From NCBI RefSeq assembly GCF_003236385.1, contig NZ_POUA01000024.1:1-38910 (forward strand): 38,910 nt of DNA, given 5' to 3'. The notes beneath the pieces were generated by a model. That model saw nothing but the letters and a program-made list of their open reading frames with translations, made no database searches and was not told where the DNA came from. How positions within the stretch are numbered: position 1 is the stretch's first letter; every line of letters begins with the position of its first letter. Made by a program: the position numbers and the translations under genes. This document shows positions 9,259-17,783 of the stretch, piece by piece. The DNA comes from Spongiactinospora gelatinilytica (GTDB lineage: Bacteria; Actinomycetota; Actinomycetes; Streptosporangiales; Streptosporangiaceae).

Positions 9259-10159
9259 CGGCGGACCCGTCGCCCAGGACGTCGCGCATGAAGGCGACCA
9301 GCCAGTGCTGGGCGGGGCTGCGCGCGTGGGAGTGGCGGGCGTACACCGACACGTGCACCGGCTCGATCTCCAGGGGCAGCTCCAGCAGCCGCACCCGATG
9401 CTCGGCCGCGAACACCTCGGCCACGTTGCGCGGGACCATCGCCACCAGGTCGCTCTGCCGTACCAGGTACGGCAGGGCGGCGAACCTGGTCACCTCCAGC
9501 GCCACCCGGTGCAGCAGCCCCTGCTCGGTCAGGGCCCGGCGCGGCCCCTCGTGCCCGGTCGGCCCGAAGACCGTGACGTGCCGTTCGGCCGCCAGCTCGG
9601 CCGCCGAGACCCGATCGCCGCGCAGCCGCGGGTGGCCGGCGCAGACCATGCCCACGTAGTCCTCGGTGAACAGCGGGATGCGGGTCACCCGCCGGGAGCC
9701 GATCAGCGGCGAGGCGATGAAGGCGTCGATCTCGCCCCGGCCGACCTGGTCGGGCGCGTTCACCACGTCGAGCGGCCGGACCCGCAGGGTGACCCCCGGC
9801 GCCCGGCGCGGCAGCGCCGCCATGAGCCTGGGCAGCAGGGAGACCTCCCCCAGGTCGGACAGGCACAGCGTGAACGTGGTGTGCGCGGCCGGGTCGAACG
9901 TGCGGGCCCCGCTGACCGCCGTCTCGATGCCGGAGAGCGCGGCGTGCAGCGGCTCGTAGAGCTGCCTCGCGGTGGTGGTCGGCACGAGCCCGCCGCTGCT
10001 CCTGCGGAACAGCTCGTCGCCGAACCTCCTGCGCAGCTTCTGCAGCCCGTAGCTGATCGTCGGCTGGGTGACGTGCATCGACTCGGCGGTCGCGGTGACG
10101 CTGCGGGTCTCGTACAGCAGCACGAACGTGCGAACGAGGTTGAGGTCGAAATCACGCAT
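9245..10159 (-). CDS. LysR-family transcriptional regulator
   Basis: This 304-aa regulator has a winged helix-turn-helix at residues 5-65 (DLNLVRTFVLLYETRSVTA, then VTQPTISYGLQKLRRRFGD) and a periplasmic-binding-like effector domain. It is transcribed divergently from the benzoylformate decarboxylase gene, the classical layout for a LysR activator of an aromatic catabolic unit. The effector is probably an aryl-glyoxylate or related acid (inference). The ATG start gives a standard MRDFDLNLVR N-terminus, and the length is normal for the family. Confidence 0.93.
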   Translation of the reverse strand: MRDFDLNLVRTFVLLYETRSVTATAESMHVTQPTISYGLQKLRRRFGDELFRRSSGGLVPTTTARQLYEPLHAALSGIETAVSGARTFDPAAHTTFTLCLSDLGEVSLLPRLMAALPRRAPGVTLRVRPLDVVNAPDQVGRGEIDAFIASPLIGSRRVTRIPLFTEDYVGMVCAGHPRLRGDRVSAAELAAERHVTVFGPTGHEGPRRALTEQGLLHRVALEVTRFAALPYLVRQSDLVAMVPRNVAEVFAAEHRVRLLELPLEIEPVHVSVYARHSHARSPAQHWLVAFMRDVLGDGSAVTDR

Positions 10160-10276
10160 TATCGATCCTGTCTATAACACCTCGCCGGAACATCTATTGG
10201 AACACGACCCCACCGCCTTCCTAGTGTCTGTGTCACAAGGTGGCCTGTGTCACAGCTCCGAGGAGGGTTTCGTCCG
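10160..10276. promoter_or_regulatory. Divergent control region between lysR-type gene and benzoylformate decarboxylase
   Basis: The 117-bp gap is the only AT-richer stretch nearby. It contains a direct repeat, GGAACA-tctatt-GGAACA (10187-10204), and ATCGATCCTGTCTATAACA next to the regulator start, a plausible LysR box with the T-N11-A flavour. AGGAGG at 10261-10266 is the ribosome binding site for the ATG at 10277. Exact promoter elements are not assigned. Confidence 0.5.
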
Positions 10277-11857
10277 ATGCCAACCGCCCGCCAGATCGTC
10301 CACGAGTTCCTGGAACGCCGTGGGATGACCACGATCTTCGGCAATCCCGGCTCCAACGAACTTCCGTTCCTGGCCGAGCTGCCCGGTTCGTTCAGATACG
10401 TGCTGGGGCTGCACGAGGGCGCCGTGGTGGGCATGGCCGACGGATACGCCCAGGCCACCGGCCGCCCGGTACTGGTCAACCTGCACGCCGCCGCCGGCTC
10501 GGGCAACGCGATGGGCGCGCTCACCAACGCCGTGTACTCCCGCTCGCCGCTGGTGCTGACCGCCGGCCAGCAGGTACGGCAGGCGATCGGCCCGGAGGCG
10601 ATGCTCGCCAACGTCGAGGCCACCCAGCTGATGCGCCCGCTGGTCGGCTGGGCGGGCGAGCCCGCCTGCGCCGCCGACGTGCCGAGGTCGCTGGCACAGG
10701 CGGTGTTCGAGGCCGAACTGCGCCGCCGCCCCACCTACCTGTCGGTCCCCTACGACGACTGGGACGCCGAACTCGGCGGCAACGCGCTGGTCACCCTCGA
10801 CCGCGACGTACGGCGGGCGCTCACCCCCGCCGAAGCCGACCTGGCCGCCCTCGCCACCGAGGTCGCCGAGGCCGCGAACCCGGTCCTGGTGCTCGGCGGC
10901 GACATCGACACCGCCGGTCTGTTCACCCGCGCGGTCGCCCTGGCCGAGCACCTGGAGCTGCCGGTGTGGGTGGCGCCCTCGCCGTTCCGCCTGCCGTTCC
11001 CCAACCGGCACCGGCTGTTCCGCGGCGTGCTCCCGGCCGGGATCGGCGCGCTGTCGGACCGGCTCGCCGGGCACGACCTGATCCTGGTGCTGGGCGCCCC
11101 GGTCTTCCGCTACCACCAGCACGTCCCGGGGCCGTACCTCCCGGAGGGCGCGACCCTCGTGCAGGTCACCGACGACGCCGAGGCCGCCGCCCGCGCCCCG
11201 ATGGGACGCTCGCTGGTCGCCGACCCCGGAACGGTGATCGAAGCGCTGCTCGGCCGGGTCGCCGGGCGGCCCACCGGGCAGGGACCGCGGTTCGCGCCCA
11301 ACGAGGAGCCCGCGCCCGCGCCCCGGGACCTGCACCCCGAGCAGGTGTTCGCCGCGCTGCGCGAAGCGCAGGCCCCAGGCACCACGTACGTGGTGGAGTC
11401 CACCTCCACGAACGCCGCCTGGTGGCGGCAGGCGGACCTGCGCGAGGAGAGTTCCTACTTCTTCCCCGCGGCCGGCGGGCTCGGCTTCGGCCTGCCCGCC
11501 GCGGTGGGCATGGCGATGGGCCGCCCGCAACGGCCGGTGGTCGCCGTGATCGGCGACGGCTCGGCGAACTACGGCATCACCGCGCTGTGGACCGCCGCCC
11601 ACTACCGGGTGCCGGTCACGTTCGTGATCCTGCGCAACGGCAGCTACGGCGCGCTGCGGTGGTTCGGCGACCTGCTGGGCACCCCCGACGTGCCGGGCAC
11701 CGACATCCCCGGCCTGGACTTCACCCGCATCGCCGAGGGGTACGGCGTGCCGGCCGCCACCGCCGCCGACCTGCCCGACCTGCGCGCCAGGCTCAAGGGG
11801 CCGGCCGACGGCCCCCGGCTGATCCAGGTCGACACCCACCTCACCACCCCGGAGTGA
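10277..11857 (+). CDS. mdlC: Benzoylformate decarboxylase (ThDP-dependent)
   Basis: This 526-aa enzyme decarboxylates benzoylformate to benzaldehyde in mandelate or aryl-glyoxylate catabolism. Residues known as catalytic in the Pseudomonas putida enzyme are conserved at nearly identical positions: Ser26 (NPGSNE), Glu47 (LHEGAV, ThDP activation), His70 (NLHAAAGSGNAM) and His280 (GAPVFRYHQH). The ThDP-binding GDG motif is in VIGDGSANYGITALW, with its Asn in ILRNGSYGAL. The ATG was chosen for the ideally spaced AGGAGG. Keeping both active-site His argues for true benzoylformate decarboxylase over acetolactate synthase or indolepyruvate decarboxylase. Its neighbours are a LysR regulator and an AAHS transporter, so it likely uses imported aromatic acids. 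Confidence 0.92.
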   Translation: MPTARQIVHEFLERRGMTTIFGNPGSNELPFLAELPGSFRYVLGLHEGAVVGMADGYAQATGRPVLVNLHAAAGSGNAMGALTNAVYSRSPLVLTAGQQVRQAIGPEAMLANVEATQLMRPLVGWAGEPACAADVPRSLAQAVFEAELRRRPTYLSVPYDDWDAELGGNALVTLDRDVRRALTPAEADLAALATEVAEAANPVLVLGGDIDTAGLFTRAVALAEHLELPVWVAPSPFRLPFPNRHRLFRGVLPAGIGALSDRLAGHDLILVLGAPVFRYHQHVPGPYLPEGATLVQVTDDAEAAARAPMGRSLVADPGTVIEALLGRVAGRPTGQGPRFAPNEEPAPAPRDLHPEQVFAALREAQAPGTTYVVESTSTNAAWWRQADLREESSYFFPAAGGLGFGLPAAVGMAMGRPQRPVVAVIGDGSANYGITALWTAAHYRVPVTFVILRNGSYGALRWFGDLLGTPDVPGTDIPGLDFTRIAEGYGVPAATAADLPDLRARLKGPADGPRLIQVDTHLTTPE

Positions 11858-11864
11858 CGAGCCC

Positions 11865-11894
11865 CGGGCGACCACAGGGCCGGTAGGTCGCCCG
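11865..11894 (+). terminator. Hairpin between decarboxylase and transporter genes
   Basis: A perfect 9-bp stem CGGGCGACC/GGTCGCCCG with a 12-nt loop lies 8 nt after the decarboxylase stop, without a T tract. It may act as a partial terminator or mRNA 3' stabiliser that tunes transporter expression; the transporter has its own ribosome binding site downstream. Confidence 0.55.
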
Positions 11895-11934
11895 AGCACC
11901 CCCCACGGCCCCGCGAGACCGAAGGAGTACGGCC

Positions 11935-13149
11935 TTGACCACATCCCCCCAACGCCCGGCCTGGACCGCGGCCCTGTGCTGGCTGACCGTCCTGATCGAA
12001 GGCTATGACCTGGTCGCGCTCGGCGCGGCGATCCCCACGCTGCTGCGCACCCATGAGCTGGGCTTCACCCCGGCCGGGGCGACCGCGGTGGCCACCGTGT
12101 CGCTGGTCGGCGTGGGCATCGGCGCGGCCTGCATCGGCCCGCTCACCGACCGGTTCGGCCGGCGCGGCATGCTGATCTGGTCGGTGCTGCTGTTCTCGCT
12201 GTTCACCCTGGCCATCCCGCTGTCGCCGAACGTCGCCGTCTTCGGCGTGCTGCGGTTCGCCGCCGGGCTGGGCCTGGGCGCGTGCATGCCGGTCGCGCTG
12301 ACCATGATGTCGGAGAGCCTGCCGGAGCGGCGCCGGGCCAGCGCCAACACCGTCACCATGACCGGTTACCACGTCGGCGCGGTGCTCACCTCGCTGCTGG
12401 CGCTGGCGGTGGCCGGCGACTGGCGGGTGCTCTTCTACGGCGGCGGGATCGTCGGCCTGCTGGTGGTGCCGGTCATGTGGCTGCGGCTGCCGGAGTCGGC
12501 CGCCTTCCTGGCCGCCCGGCAGGCCCCCGAGCGGGACCGGGTACGGCCGCGCGACCTGCTCGGACCGCGGTTCCGGCGGACCATCCTCACCGTGTGGGCG
12601 GGCTCGTTCATGGGGCTGCTGCTGGTCTACGGGCTCAACACCTGGCTGCCGCAGCTCATGGCCACCGCCGGTTACCCGTTGGCCACCTCGATCTCGCTGC
12701 TGCTGGTGCTCAACGTGGGGGCCATCGCCGGGCTGCTGGTCGCCGGGGCGGTCGCCGACCGGTTCGGCATCAAGCGCGTCGCGGTGATCTGGTTCGCCGC
12801 CGCCGCGCTGCTGCTGGCCGCGCTGAGCCTGCGGGTGGACAGCGAACCGCTGCTCAACGTGCTGGTGCTGCTGACCGGGGTGTTCGTGTTCTCCGCCCAG
12901 GTGCTCATCTTCGGCTATGTGGCCCACTACTTCCCCGCGGCGGCCAGGGGCACCGCGCTCGGGCTCACCTCGGCGGTGGGGCGGCTCGGTTCCATCCTCG
13001 GGCCGTTCGTCACCGGCATGCTGGTGACGGCGGGCGTCGCCTACCCGTGGGGGTTCTGGTTCTTCGCGGCGGTGGCGGTGCTGGGGATGGCCGCGATGGC
13101 GACGGTCGCCGGGCGTACGGCCCCGGCCTCGGACGTGCGGGTCGCCTGA
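11935..13149 (+). CDS. MFS transporter, aromatic acid/H+ symporter (AAHS) type
   Basis: This 404-aa protein has 12 predicted membrane helices. The MFS loop 2-3 motif is GPLTDRFGRRGML and the helix-1 signature WLTVLIEGYDLVALGAAIP matches AAHS carriers such as PcaK/BenK, with the Asp of EGYD important for substrate/proton coupling in that family. The second half repeats a DRFGIKR loop. The start is TTG at 11935 with GAAGGAG about 7 nt upstream; no ATG fits. It is probably co-expressed with the decarboxylase and brings in its substrate or a related benzoate; the exact substrate is inference. Confidence 0.9.
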   Translation: MTTSPQRPAWTAALCWLTVLIEGYDLVALGAAIPTLLRTHELGFTPAGATAVATVSLVGVGIGAACIGPLTDRFGRRGMLIWSVLLFSLFTLAIPLSPNVAVFGVLRFAAGLGLGACMPVALTMMSESLPERRRASANTVTMTGYHVGAVLTSLLALAVAGDWRVLFYGGGIVGLLVVPVMWLRLPESAAFLAARQAPERDRVRPRDLLGPRFRRTILTVWAGSFMGLLLVYGLNTWLPQLMATAGYPLATSISLLLVLNVGAIAGLLVAGAVADRFGIKRVAVIWFAAAALLLAALSLRVDSEPLLNVLVLLTGVFVFSAQVLIFGYVAHYFPAAARGTALGLTSAVGRLGSILGPFVTGMLVTAGVAYPWGFWFFAAVAVLGMAAMATVAGRTAPASDVRVA

Positions 13150-13161
13150 CCGATCCGGGGC

Positions 13162-13668
13162 TCACAGGTCGCGGGCGTACCGGTCGAGTTCGGTGCCGTC
13201 CTCGTCCTTGGTGCGCCCGGTGAAGGCGAAGCCGGACCGCCTGGCGACCGCGACGGACGCGGTGTTGGCCGGCTCGACCTTGATCTCCGCCAGCCCCGCG
13301 CCGCGCGCGGCGGCGTAGCCGCAGGCCAGGTGGACCGAACGGGTCGCGATGCCGCGGCCCCGGAAGGCCGGGTAGAGCCCGTAGGCGAGGCTCACCCGGC
13401 CGCGGGCCTTCGCCTCGAACCGCAGGTCGATCGTGCCCGCCAGCGCGCCTTCGGCCTCCAAATGAACGCCGAAGGCGAGCAACGGCCCGCCGGCCGTCCA
13501 GTTGCGCGTGCACTCGCGGATGTAGACCTCGGCGCCCTCCCGTGTGCCCGGCCCCCCGTTGAGCCACCGCACCAGCTCCTCGTCCTCCCCGGCCAGGTGC
13601 GCCTCCAGGTCATCGAGACACAACGGCGACAGCGTGACCACCCCGTCGGACACCCGCACATCTGCCAT
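13162..13668 (-). CDS. GNAT-family N-acetyltransferase
   Basis: This 168-aa acetyltransferase of the RimJ/RimL-like group has the acetyl-CoA pyrophosphate-binding motif FRGRGIATRSV (about residues 105-115) and the C-terminal beta-bulge segment VEPANTASVAVARRSGF (about 135-151). The substrate is unknown. It is convergent with the transporter gene (12 bp apart). The length and both ends are normal, so unlike its neighbour downstream it looks intact. Confidence 0.88.
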   Translation of the reverse strand: MADVRVSDGVVTLSPLCLDDLEAHLAGEDEELVRWLNGGPGTREGAEVYIRECTRNWTAGGPLLAFGVHLEAEGALAGTIDLRFEAKARGRVSLAYGLYPAFRGRGIATRSVHLACGYAAARGAGLAEIKVEPANTASVAVARRSGFAFTGRTKDEDGTELDRYARDL

Positions 13669-13738
13669 GCACCGACTACTAACGACCCGGGGCCCGCGAC
13701 GGCAACCGATTTACTCGGCCATTGAGCAGAACGCGCCA

Positions 13739-14038
13739 TTACCCGATCTCCTGTGCGTAACGATGACACCGTCCGGCCCGCAACTGGGTCACGGTGGCGT
13801 CGATGTCGTCACAGGCGAAGGTCAGATAGGCCCCCTCCCCCGGGCTCTTGCCGAAGGCCGCGGCACTGTGCAGGGTGATCGAGGTCTGCCCGCCGGGCGG
13901 GGTGACCTCCACCCAGCGCGCGCCGGGCCACTTCTCGGCGTCCATGGTCTTGGTGAAGCCGAGCTTGCCGACGTAGAAGTCGACCGAGCGCTGCTGATCG
14001 GTCACGTACATGACGGCGACGCTGATATGGGTGATCAC
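13739..14038 (-). pseudogene. VOC/glyoxalase-like protein, 3'-truncated
   Basis: The first 86 residues are a normal VOC half: VAVMYVTDQQRSVDFYVGKL, then VEVTPPGGQTSITLH and FACDDIDATVTQLRAGR. Family members then continue for about 30-40 residues with the last beta strands (PWG, DPDGN and the final acidic metal ligand). Here the frame ends in CHRYAQEIG, unlike the family, and the downstream 70 bp hold no matching tail in any frame. The fold would lack one strand pair and probably a metal ligand. A divergent short VOC protein that works as a dimer cannot be excluded. Confidence 0.7.
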
Positions 14039-14074
14039 ATCATCCTCCCTCGCGCGAAAAGCCGAGGATAACGG

Positions 14075-15256
14075 CTAGGCGCACCCCTTCAGGGCGCAGT
14101 GCTCGACCTCGGGGTACCGTGGCGACGGTTCGTCCAGCAGCGGCTGCGGCTCGCCGCGCAGGTGCCGGTCGAGGAAGGCCCGGACGTACGTGCGGGTGAT
14201 CTCCACCGAGCGGGCGGCGGGCGTTCCGCCGGGAGCGCGGGCGCCGAGGGCGTCCCCGAACAGCGGCACGTCGGTGAAGGACTGGTGATCCGCGCCGGGC
14301 AGCACCAGCCAGCGCTTCCAGCCGGTCAGCAGCTTCCAGTCCCGCTCCCAGGAGCCGTCCCGGCCACCGGGCCGGTGCCCCGCCGACCCCAGGAACAGCA
14401 GTGGCCTGGCCAGGCCGTCCTTCTTCGGGATCCGCGCGTACGTCGTGCCGTCCATGTCCACGCCCGCACGTACCCGGCGGTCCGCCAGCATGGCCGCCAC
14501 CGCGCTCGCCCCGCCGATCGACTGGCCGACCATCGCGATCTTCGTCCGGTCGATCAAGCCCTGCCACCGTGCGCCCGGCCCGGTCAGCCGGTCCAGCACG
14601 AAGGAGACGTCGGCCGCCCGGACCCCGACCACCTTCGTACCGAACCCGGGGTCGGTGTCGCTGTCGCACGCGACGCACTCGGCGACCCGTCCGTCCGGGA
14701 AGGTCGTCGCGTGGTTCTCGTGGGTGTGGTCGATGCCCGCCACGACGTACCCGGCGGCGGCCAGCCCCTCGGCCAGAGCGGTGAGCGTGCCGCGCGGCAT
14801 GGTGAACCCCGGGGAGAGCACGACCAGCGGCAGCGCGCGCCCGGCCGGCTCCGCCCCGGCGAACGCGTTGGTGCGGGTCCTGCTCAGCAGGTCGTACGGC
14901 ACGCCGGTGATCCGCTTGCCCTTCAGCGTCAGCTCCGACTCCCGCGCGCTCATGTAGGGGGCCGGCTTCCCCGTCCGAGCCTCCGTCGGGTACCACAGGG
15001 TGACCATCAGCTCCCTGGCCTTGACCTCGGGCACCCAGGGGTCGGGGCGGGAGGCGTCCTTCAGGTGGAGCGTCGTGCTGCCCACCCGGTGCGGGCCCGC
15101 CGGTGCGGGCAGTACGGGAGGGCCGGTGGGCGAGGGGCTGGAGGTCGCGGCGACGGTCCTGGGCGGGGCGGGCGCGGCACAGGCCGCCGCGAGCACCATG
15201 ACTCCCACGGCGAGCATGCCGCGCGGCATCGGCCTCGATCTGATGGCATGCCTCAT
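14075..15256 (-). CDS. Secreted lipoprotein alpha/beta-hydrolase, PAF-acetylhydrolase/chlorophyllase-like
   Basis: This 393-aa protein has a lipoprotein-like signal (LAVGVMVLAAAC, Cys26, with a weak lipobox). The hydrolase domain shows the strand VMVTLWYP-like segment (LMVTLWYPTEARTGKP), oxyanion region LSPGF, nucleophile elbow GQSIGG and a terminal catalytic His in PGADHQSFTD. This pattern matches platelet-activating-factor acetylhydrolase-like and dienelactone-hydrolase-related esterases. The ATG start has AAAGGCGG about 9 nt upstream. It follows the S41 protease gene by 35 bp on the same strand and is probably the last gene of that operon. The substrate is not predictable. Confidence 0.85.
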   Translation of the reverse strand: MRHAIRSRPMPRGMLAVGVMVLAAACAAPAPPRTVAATSSPSPTGPPVLPAPAGPHRVGSTTLHLKDASRPDPWVPEVKARELMVTLWYPTEARTGKPAPYMSARESELTLKGKRITGVPYDLLSRTRTNAFAGAEPAGRALPLVVLSPGFTMPRGTLTALAEGLAAAGYVVAGIDHTHENHATTFPDGRVAECVACDSDTDPGFGTKVVGVRAADVSFVLDRLTGPGARWQGLIDRTKIAMVGQSIGGASAVAAMLADRRVRAGVDMDGTTYARIPKKDGLARPLLFLGSAGHRPGGRDGSWERDWKLLTGWKRWLVLPGADHQSFTDVPLFGDALGARAPGGTPAARSVEITRTYVRAFLDRHLRGEPQPLLDEPSPRYPEVEHCALKGCA

Positions 15257-15291
15257 CGAACGGTCCGCCTTTCGGTGATGCTTCAGGGTGG

Positions 15292-16728
15292 TCAGCCGCG
15301 CAGCAGGGTCAGCGCCTTGGCCAGGGCGGCATCGCGTCCGGCGGCGGCGTCCTTCGCGGCCGGCGGCACATGGTGGTGCGGCGCGACGCCGATCCGGTCG
15401 ATCACCTCGCGGCCGGGCGCCAGGTGGCGCCGGCTCGGGAGGGTCAGGACGGTGTTGTTGCCGAGCAGGTACGGCTCGGCGGGGCCGGGCATCGCGCCCG
15501 CCGTACGGGTGCCGACCAGTGTGCCGAGGCGCAGGTCCTTCACGACGGAGCCGAAGTGCTCGCACGCCGAGGCGCAGCCTCGGTCGATGAGCACGACCAG
15601 CGGCAGGCCGACCAGCGGAACGGTGTCATCGGTCCGCATGGTGTCGCACGTGCCGTCCACCCGGCACAGGTAGGCGGTGACCTCGCCGTGCGCGAACCCG
15701 CCCAGCAGCCGGTTCACCTCATTGGGGCTGCCGCCGCCGTTGCCGCGCAGGTCCAGCACGAGGCCGGTCAGCGTACGTCCGGCGCGCAGCCGGGCGATCT
15801 CCTTGAGCACCCGGTCGGCGGCGTCGGGCCCGAAACCGCCCAGCCGCACGTACGCGACGTCGTCGTCCAGGACCTTGGCGGTCACCGGCCGCACGGCGTC
15901 GGGGTCGGGCTGGAACAGGCCGGGCTTCAGCGTCACCGTCCGGCTGGAGCCCTCGCGCCGCACCTGGAGGCGGACCGGATCGGCCTGCGGGTACTGCGGA
16001 TAGAGCGCGGCGATGGCGGCGGAGGTGACCTGGCCGCCGATGAAGGGGGCCGATCCGTCGATCGACGCGATGACGTCGCCAGGCCGCAGCCCCGCCTTCT
16101 CGGCCGCCCCGCCCAGCACGGCGGTCACGAACAGCGGGGGCAGCGCGACACCCGGGTTCTCGCCGACCTGGGCACGGAGGCTGGTCCGAAGGCCCAGGCC
16201 GTACTGGTCGCCGTCGTAGTAGCCGGGCGGAGGGCGGCGGCCCGGCGCCCACCGGGCGTGGTTGTCGCCGAGGGCGGCCACGACGGCCCGCAGGGTGGCG
16301 GCGGCCAGCTTCTCGCGCAGTTCACCGTCGTCCGGCAGCCGGCCGGTGACCCGCCGGTAGGCCGCCTCGAACGCCGCCCAGTCGGCCGCGCGGTCACCGC
16401 CCAGCGCGGGCATGGTGGCCTCGGGCAGGTCGTGCCCGGCGCGGTTGAGCTCCTGGGTGAAGGCGGCGAATCCGGCGAGCAGCAGCGACCGGGCGTCCAG
16501 GGTGGCCCCACTGTAGTGGTAGGCGAGGATGCAGAGGTACGCCTGTTCGACGACGTCGATCGTGACCGGCGTCTGCGGCCCCGGATCGGTGCCCCGCGGC
16601 GGGTGCGCGCAGGCGGACGTGCCCGCCTCGGTCGCCCGGACGGCCTCGGCGCGCGGCGGCGTCTGCCCGGTGCAGGCGGTCAGCAGGAACAGCAGCGCGA
16701 GCCCGGCCGCGACGCCTTTGCCGCTCAT
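15292..16728 (-). CDS. S41-family (C-terminal processing) protease lipoprotein with PDZ domain
   Basis: This 478-aa protein has a lipobox LLTAC (Cys19), a helical N-terminal domain, a PDZ domain (PLFVTAVLGGAAEKAGLRPGD and VIASIDG, about residues 210-290) and an S41 catalytic core. The core includes LVLDLRGNGGGSPNEV and the nucleophile Ser in RGCASACEHFG, as in tail-specific proteases. It would sit outside the membrane and cleave exported proteins. Its start overlaps the permease stop by 4 bp (ATGA), so it is co-translated with an ABC transporter, an unusual pairing that suggests a joint envelope task. Confidence 0.88.
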   Translation of the reverse strand: MSGKGVAAGLALLFLLTACTGQTPPRAEAVRATEAGTSACAHPPRGTDPGPQTPVTIDVVEQAYLCILAYHYSGATLDARSLLLAGFAAFTQELNRAGHDLPEATMPALGGDRAADWAAFEAAYRRVTGRLPDDGELREKLAAATLRAVVAALGDNHARWAPGRRPPPGYYDGDQYGLGLRTSLRAQVGENPGVALPPLFVTAVLGGAAEKAGLRPGDVIASIDGSAPFIGGQVTSAAIAALYPQYPQADPVRLQVRREGSSRTVTLKPGLFQPDPDAVRPVTAKVLDDDVAYVRLGGFGPDAADRVLKEIARLRAGRTLTGLVLDLRGNGGGSPNEVNRLLGGFAHGEVTAYLCRVDGTCDTMRTDDTVPLVGLPLVVLIDRGCASACEHFGSVVKDLRLGTLVGTRTAGAMPGPAEPYLLGNNTVLTLPSRRHLAPGREVIDRIGVAPHHHVPPAAKDAAAGRDAALAKALTLLRG

Positions 16729-17783
16729 GACAGCCGCCTGCGGACCCAGCGGAGGCAAAGACCTGTCAGGGCGAGCGTGAGCAACGCGTACACGCCGGTC
16801 TCGATCCACTGGAAGGCCCAGAACCGCTCGAACGGGTGATAGGTCGCCGCCTGCCGGTAGCCCAGCCGGTTGATCTCGGCGACGCACGTCTCCATGTGCC
16901 CCTTCGGGCTCCCGGCCCCTTCCTGACGGGCGCACGCTCCCGACGCCACCGAGATCGGCAGGGCGGCCTCACCGGTGCCGTCGTCGATCGGCCGCCCGGC
17001 GGGGTCGAGCAGGCGGCTGGACAGGACCCAGGCCCCGGTCTGCCCGGGAACGGCCGATTCCAGGAGCATCCTGGGCGAGCCGTCGTCGGGGACGAGGAAC
17101 TGGTCGATGTTGACCGGGCCGAGTTCGACGACCGAGCGGACCGGGGGCATCAGGTGCGGCCGGACCAGGGACGGCATGGCGATCTGGATCGCCGCGAATA
17201 CGACCAGCGTGAGGGCCATCGCGGGCAGCGTGCGGCGGACCAGGATGCCCACGGTCACGCCCAGGATGAAGGCGAACGCCGCGTACCCCACGGGCGCGAT
17301 CCCGCGCGCGCCGAACACCAGCGGGTCCATCATCGTGAACCCCGGCTCGGCGGATCTGTCCAGCGGGCCGGACCACCACGTCACCGCCAGGCTGGCGATC
17401 CCGGCGGCGGCCATCGCGGCCAGGCCGGTGATCCCCAGTTTGACTGCCAGCCAGCGGGTGCGGGTGATGGTCTGGTTCCACACCAGCAGGTGGGTGCCGG
17501 CCTCCAGCTCGTGGGTGATCAGCGGCGCGCCCCAGAACAGCCCCGTCACCGCGGGCAGGACCAGCACGATCACCGTGACGCCCAGGAACGGGGTCTGGTA
17601 CTCGTCGAAGAACCGGTCGAAGAAGCGCGTGCAGTCGCCGTCGCGCAGGCAGCCGGTGATGCCTTCGGCGTAGCCTGCGGCCAGCCCCGGGCCGGTCAGC
17701 GCCAGGGCGGCGGCCAGTACGACGAGCGCCCCGGACACCATCGCGGCCCCGCCGCGCAACTGCCGCCAGGTGAGCCAGATCAT
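16725..17783 (-). CDS. ABC-2-like transporter permease
   Basis: This 352-aa membrane protein has about six hydrophobic segments (residues 13-38, 50-70, 105-130, 150-170, 178-200 and the C-terminal LALTGLCLRWVRRR). Residues 200-310 form an extracytoplasmic region containing Cys residues (SGACARQEG, METCVAEI). The N-terminus MIWLTWRQLRG is typical of permeases paired with YtrA/GntR-controlled ABC ATPases. It has 4-bp overlaps with both neighbours, showing tight translational coupling. The substrate is unknown. Confidence 0.85.
   Translation of the reverse strand: MIWLTWRQLRGGAAMVSGALVVLAAALALTGPGLAAGYAEGITGCLRDGDCTRFFDRFFDEYQTPFLGVTVIVLVLPAVTGLFWGAPLITHELEAGTHLLVWNQTITRTRWLAVKLGITGLAAMAAAGIASLAVTWWSGPLDRSAEPGFTMMDPLVFGARGIAPVGYAAFAFILGVTVGILVRRTLPAMALTLVVFAAIQIAMPSLVRPHLMPPVRSVVELGPVNIDQFLVPDDGSPRMLLESAVPGQTGAWVLSSRLLDPAGRPIDDGTGEAALPISVASGACARQEGAGSPKGHMETCVAEINRLGYRQAATYHPFERFWAFQWIETGVYALLTLALTGLCLRWVRRRLS

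Noticed and set aside
10250-11944. A 564-codon open frame antisense to benzoylformate decarboxylase
   Set aside because: Low-complexity Gly/Arg/Val-rich translation with no motifs, opposite a gene with a full set of catalytic residues.
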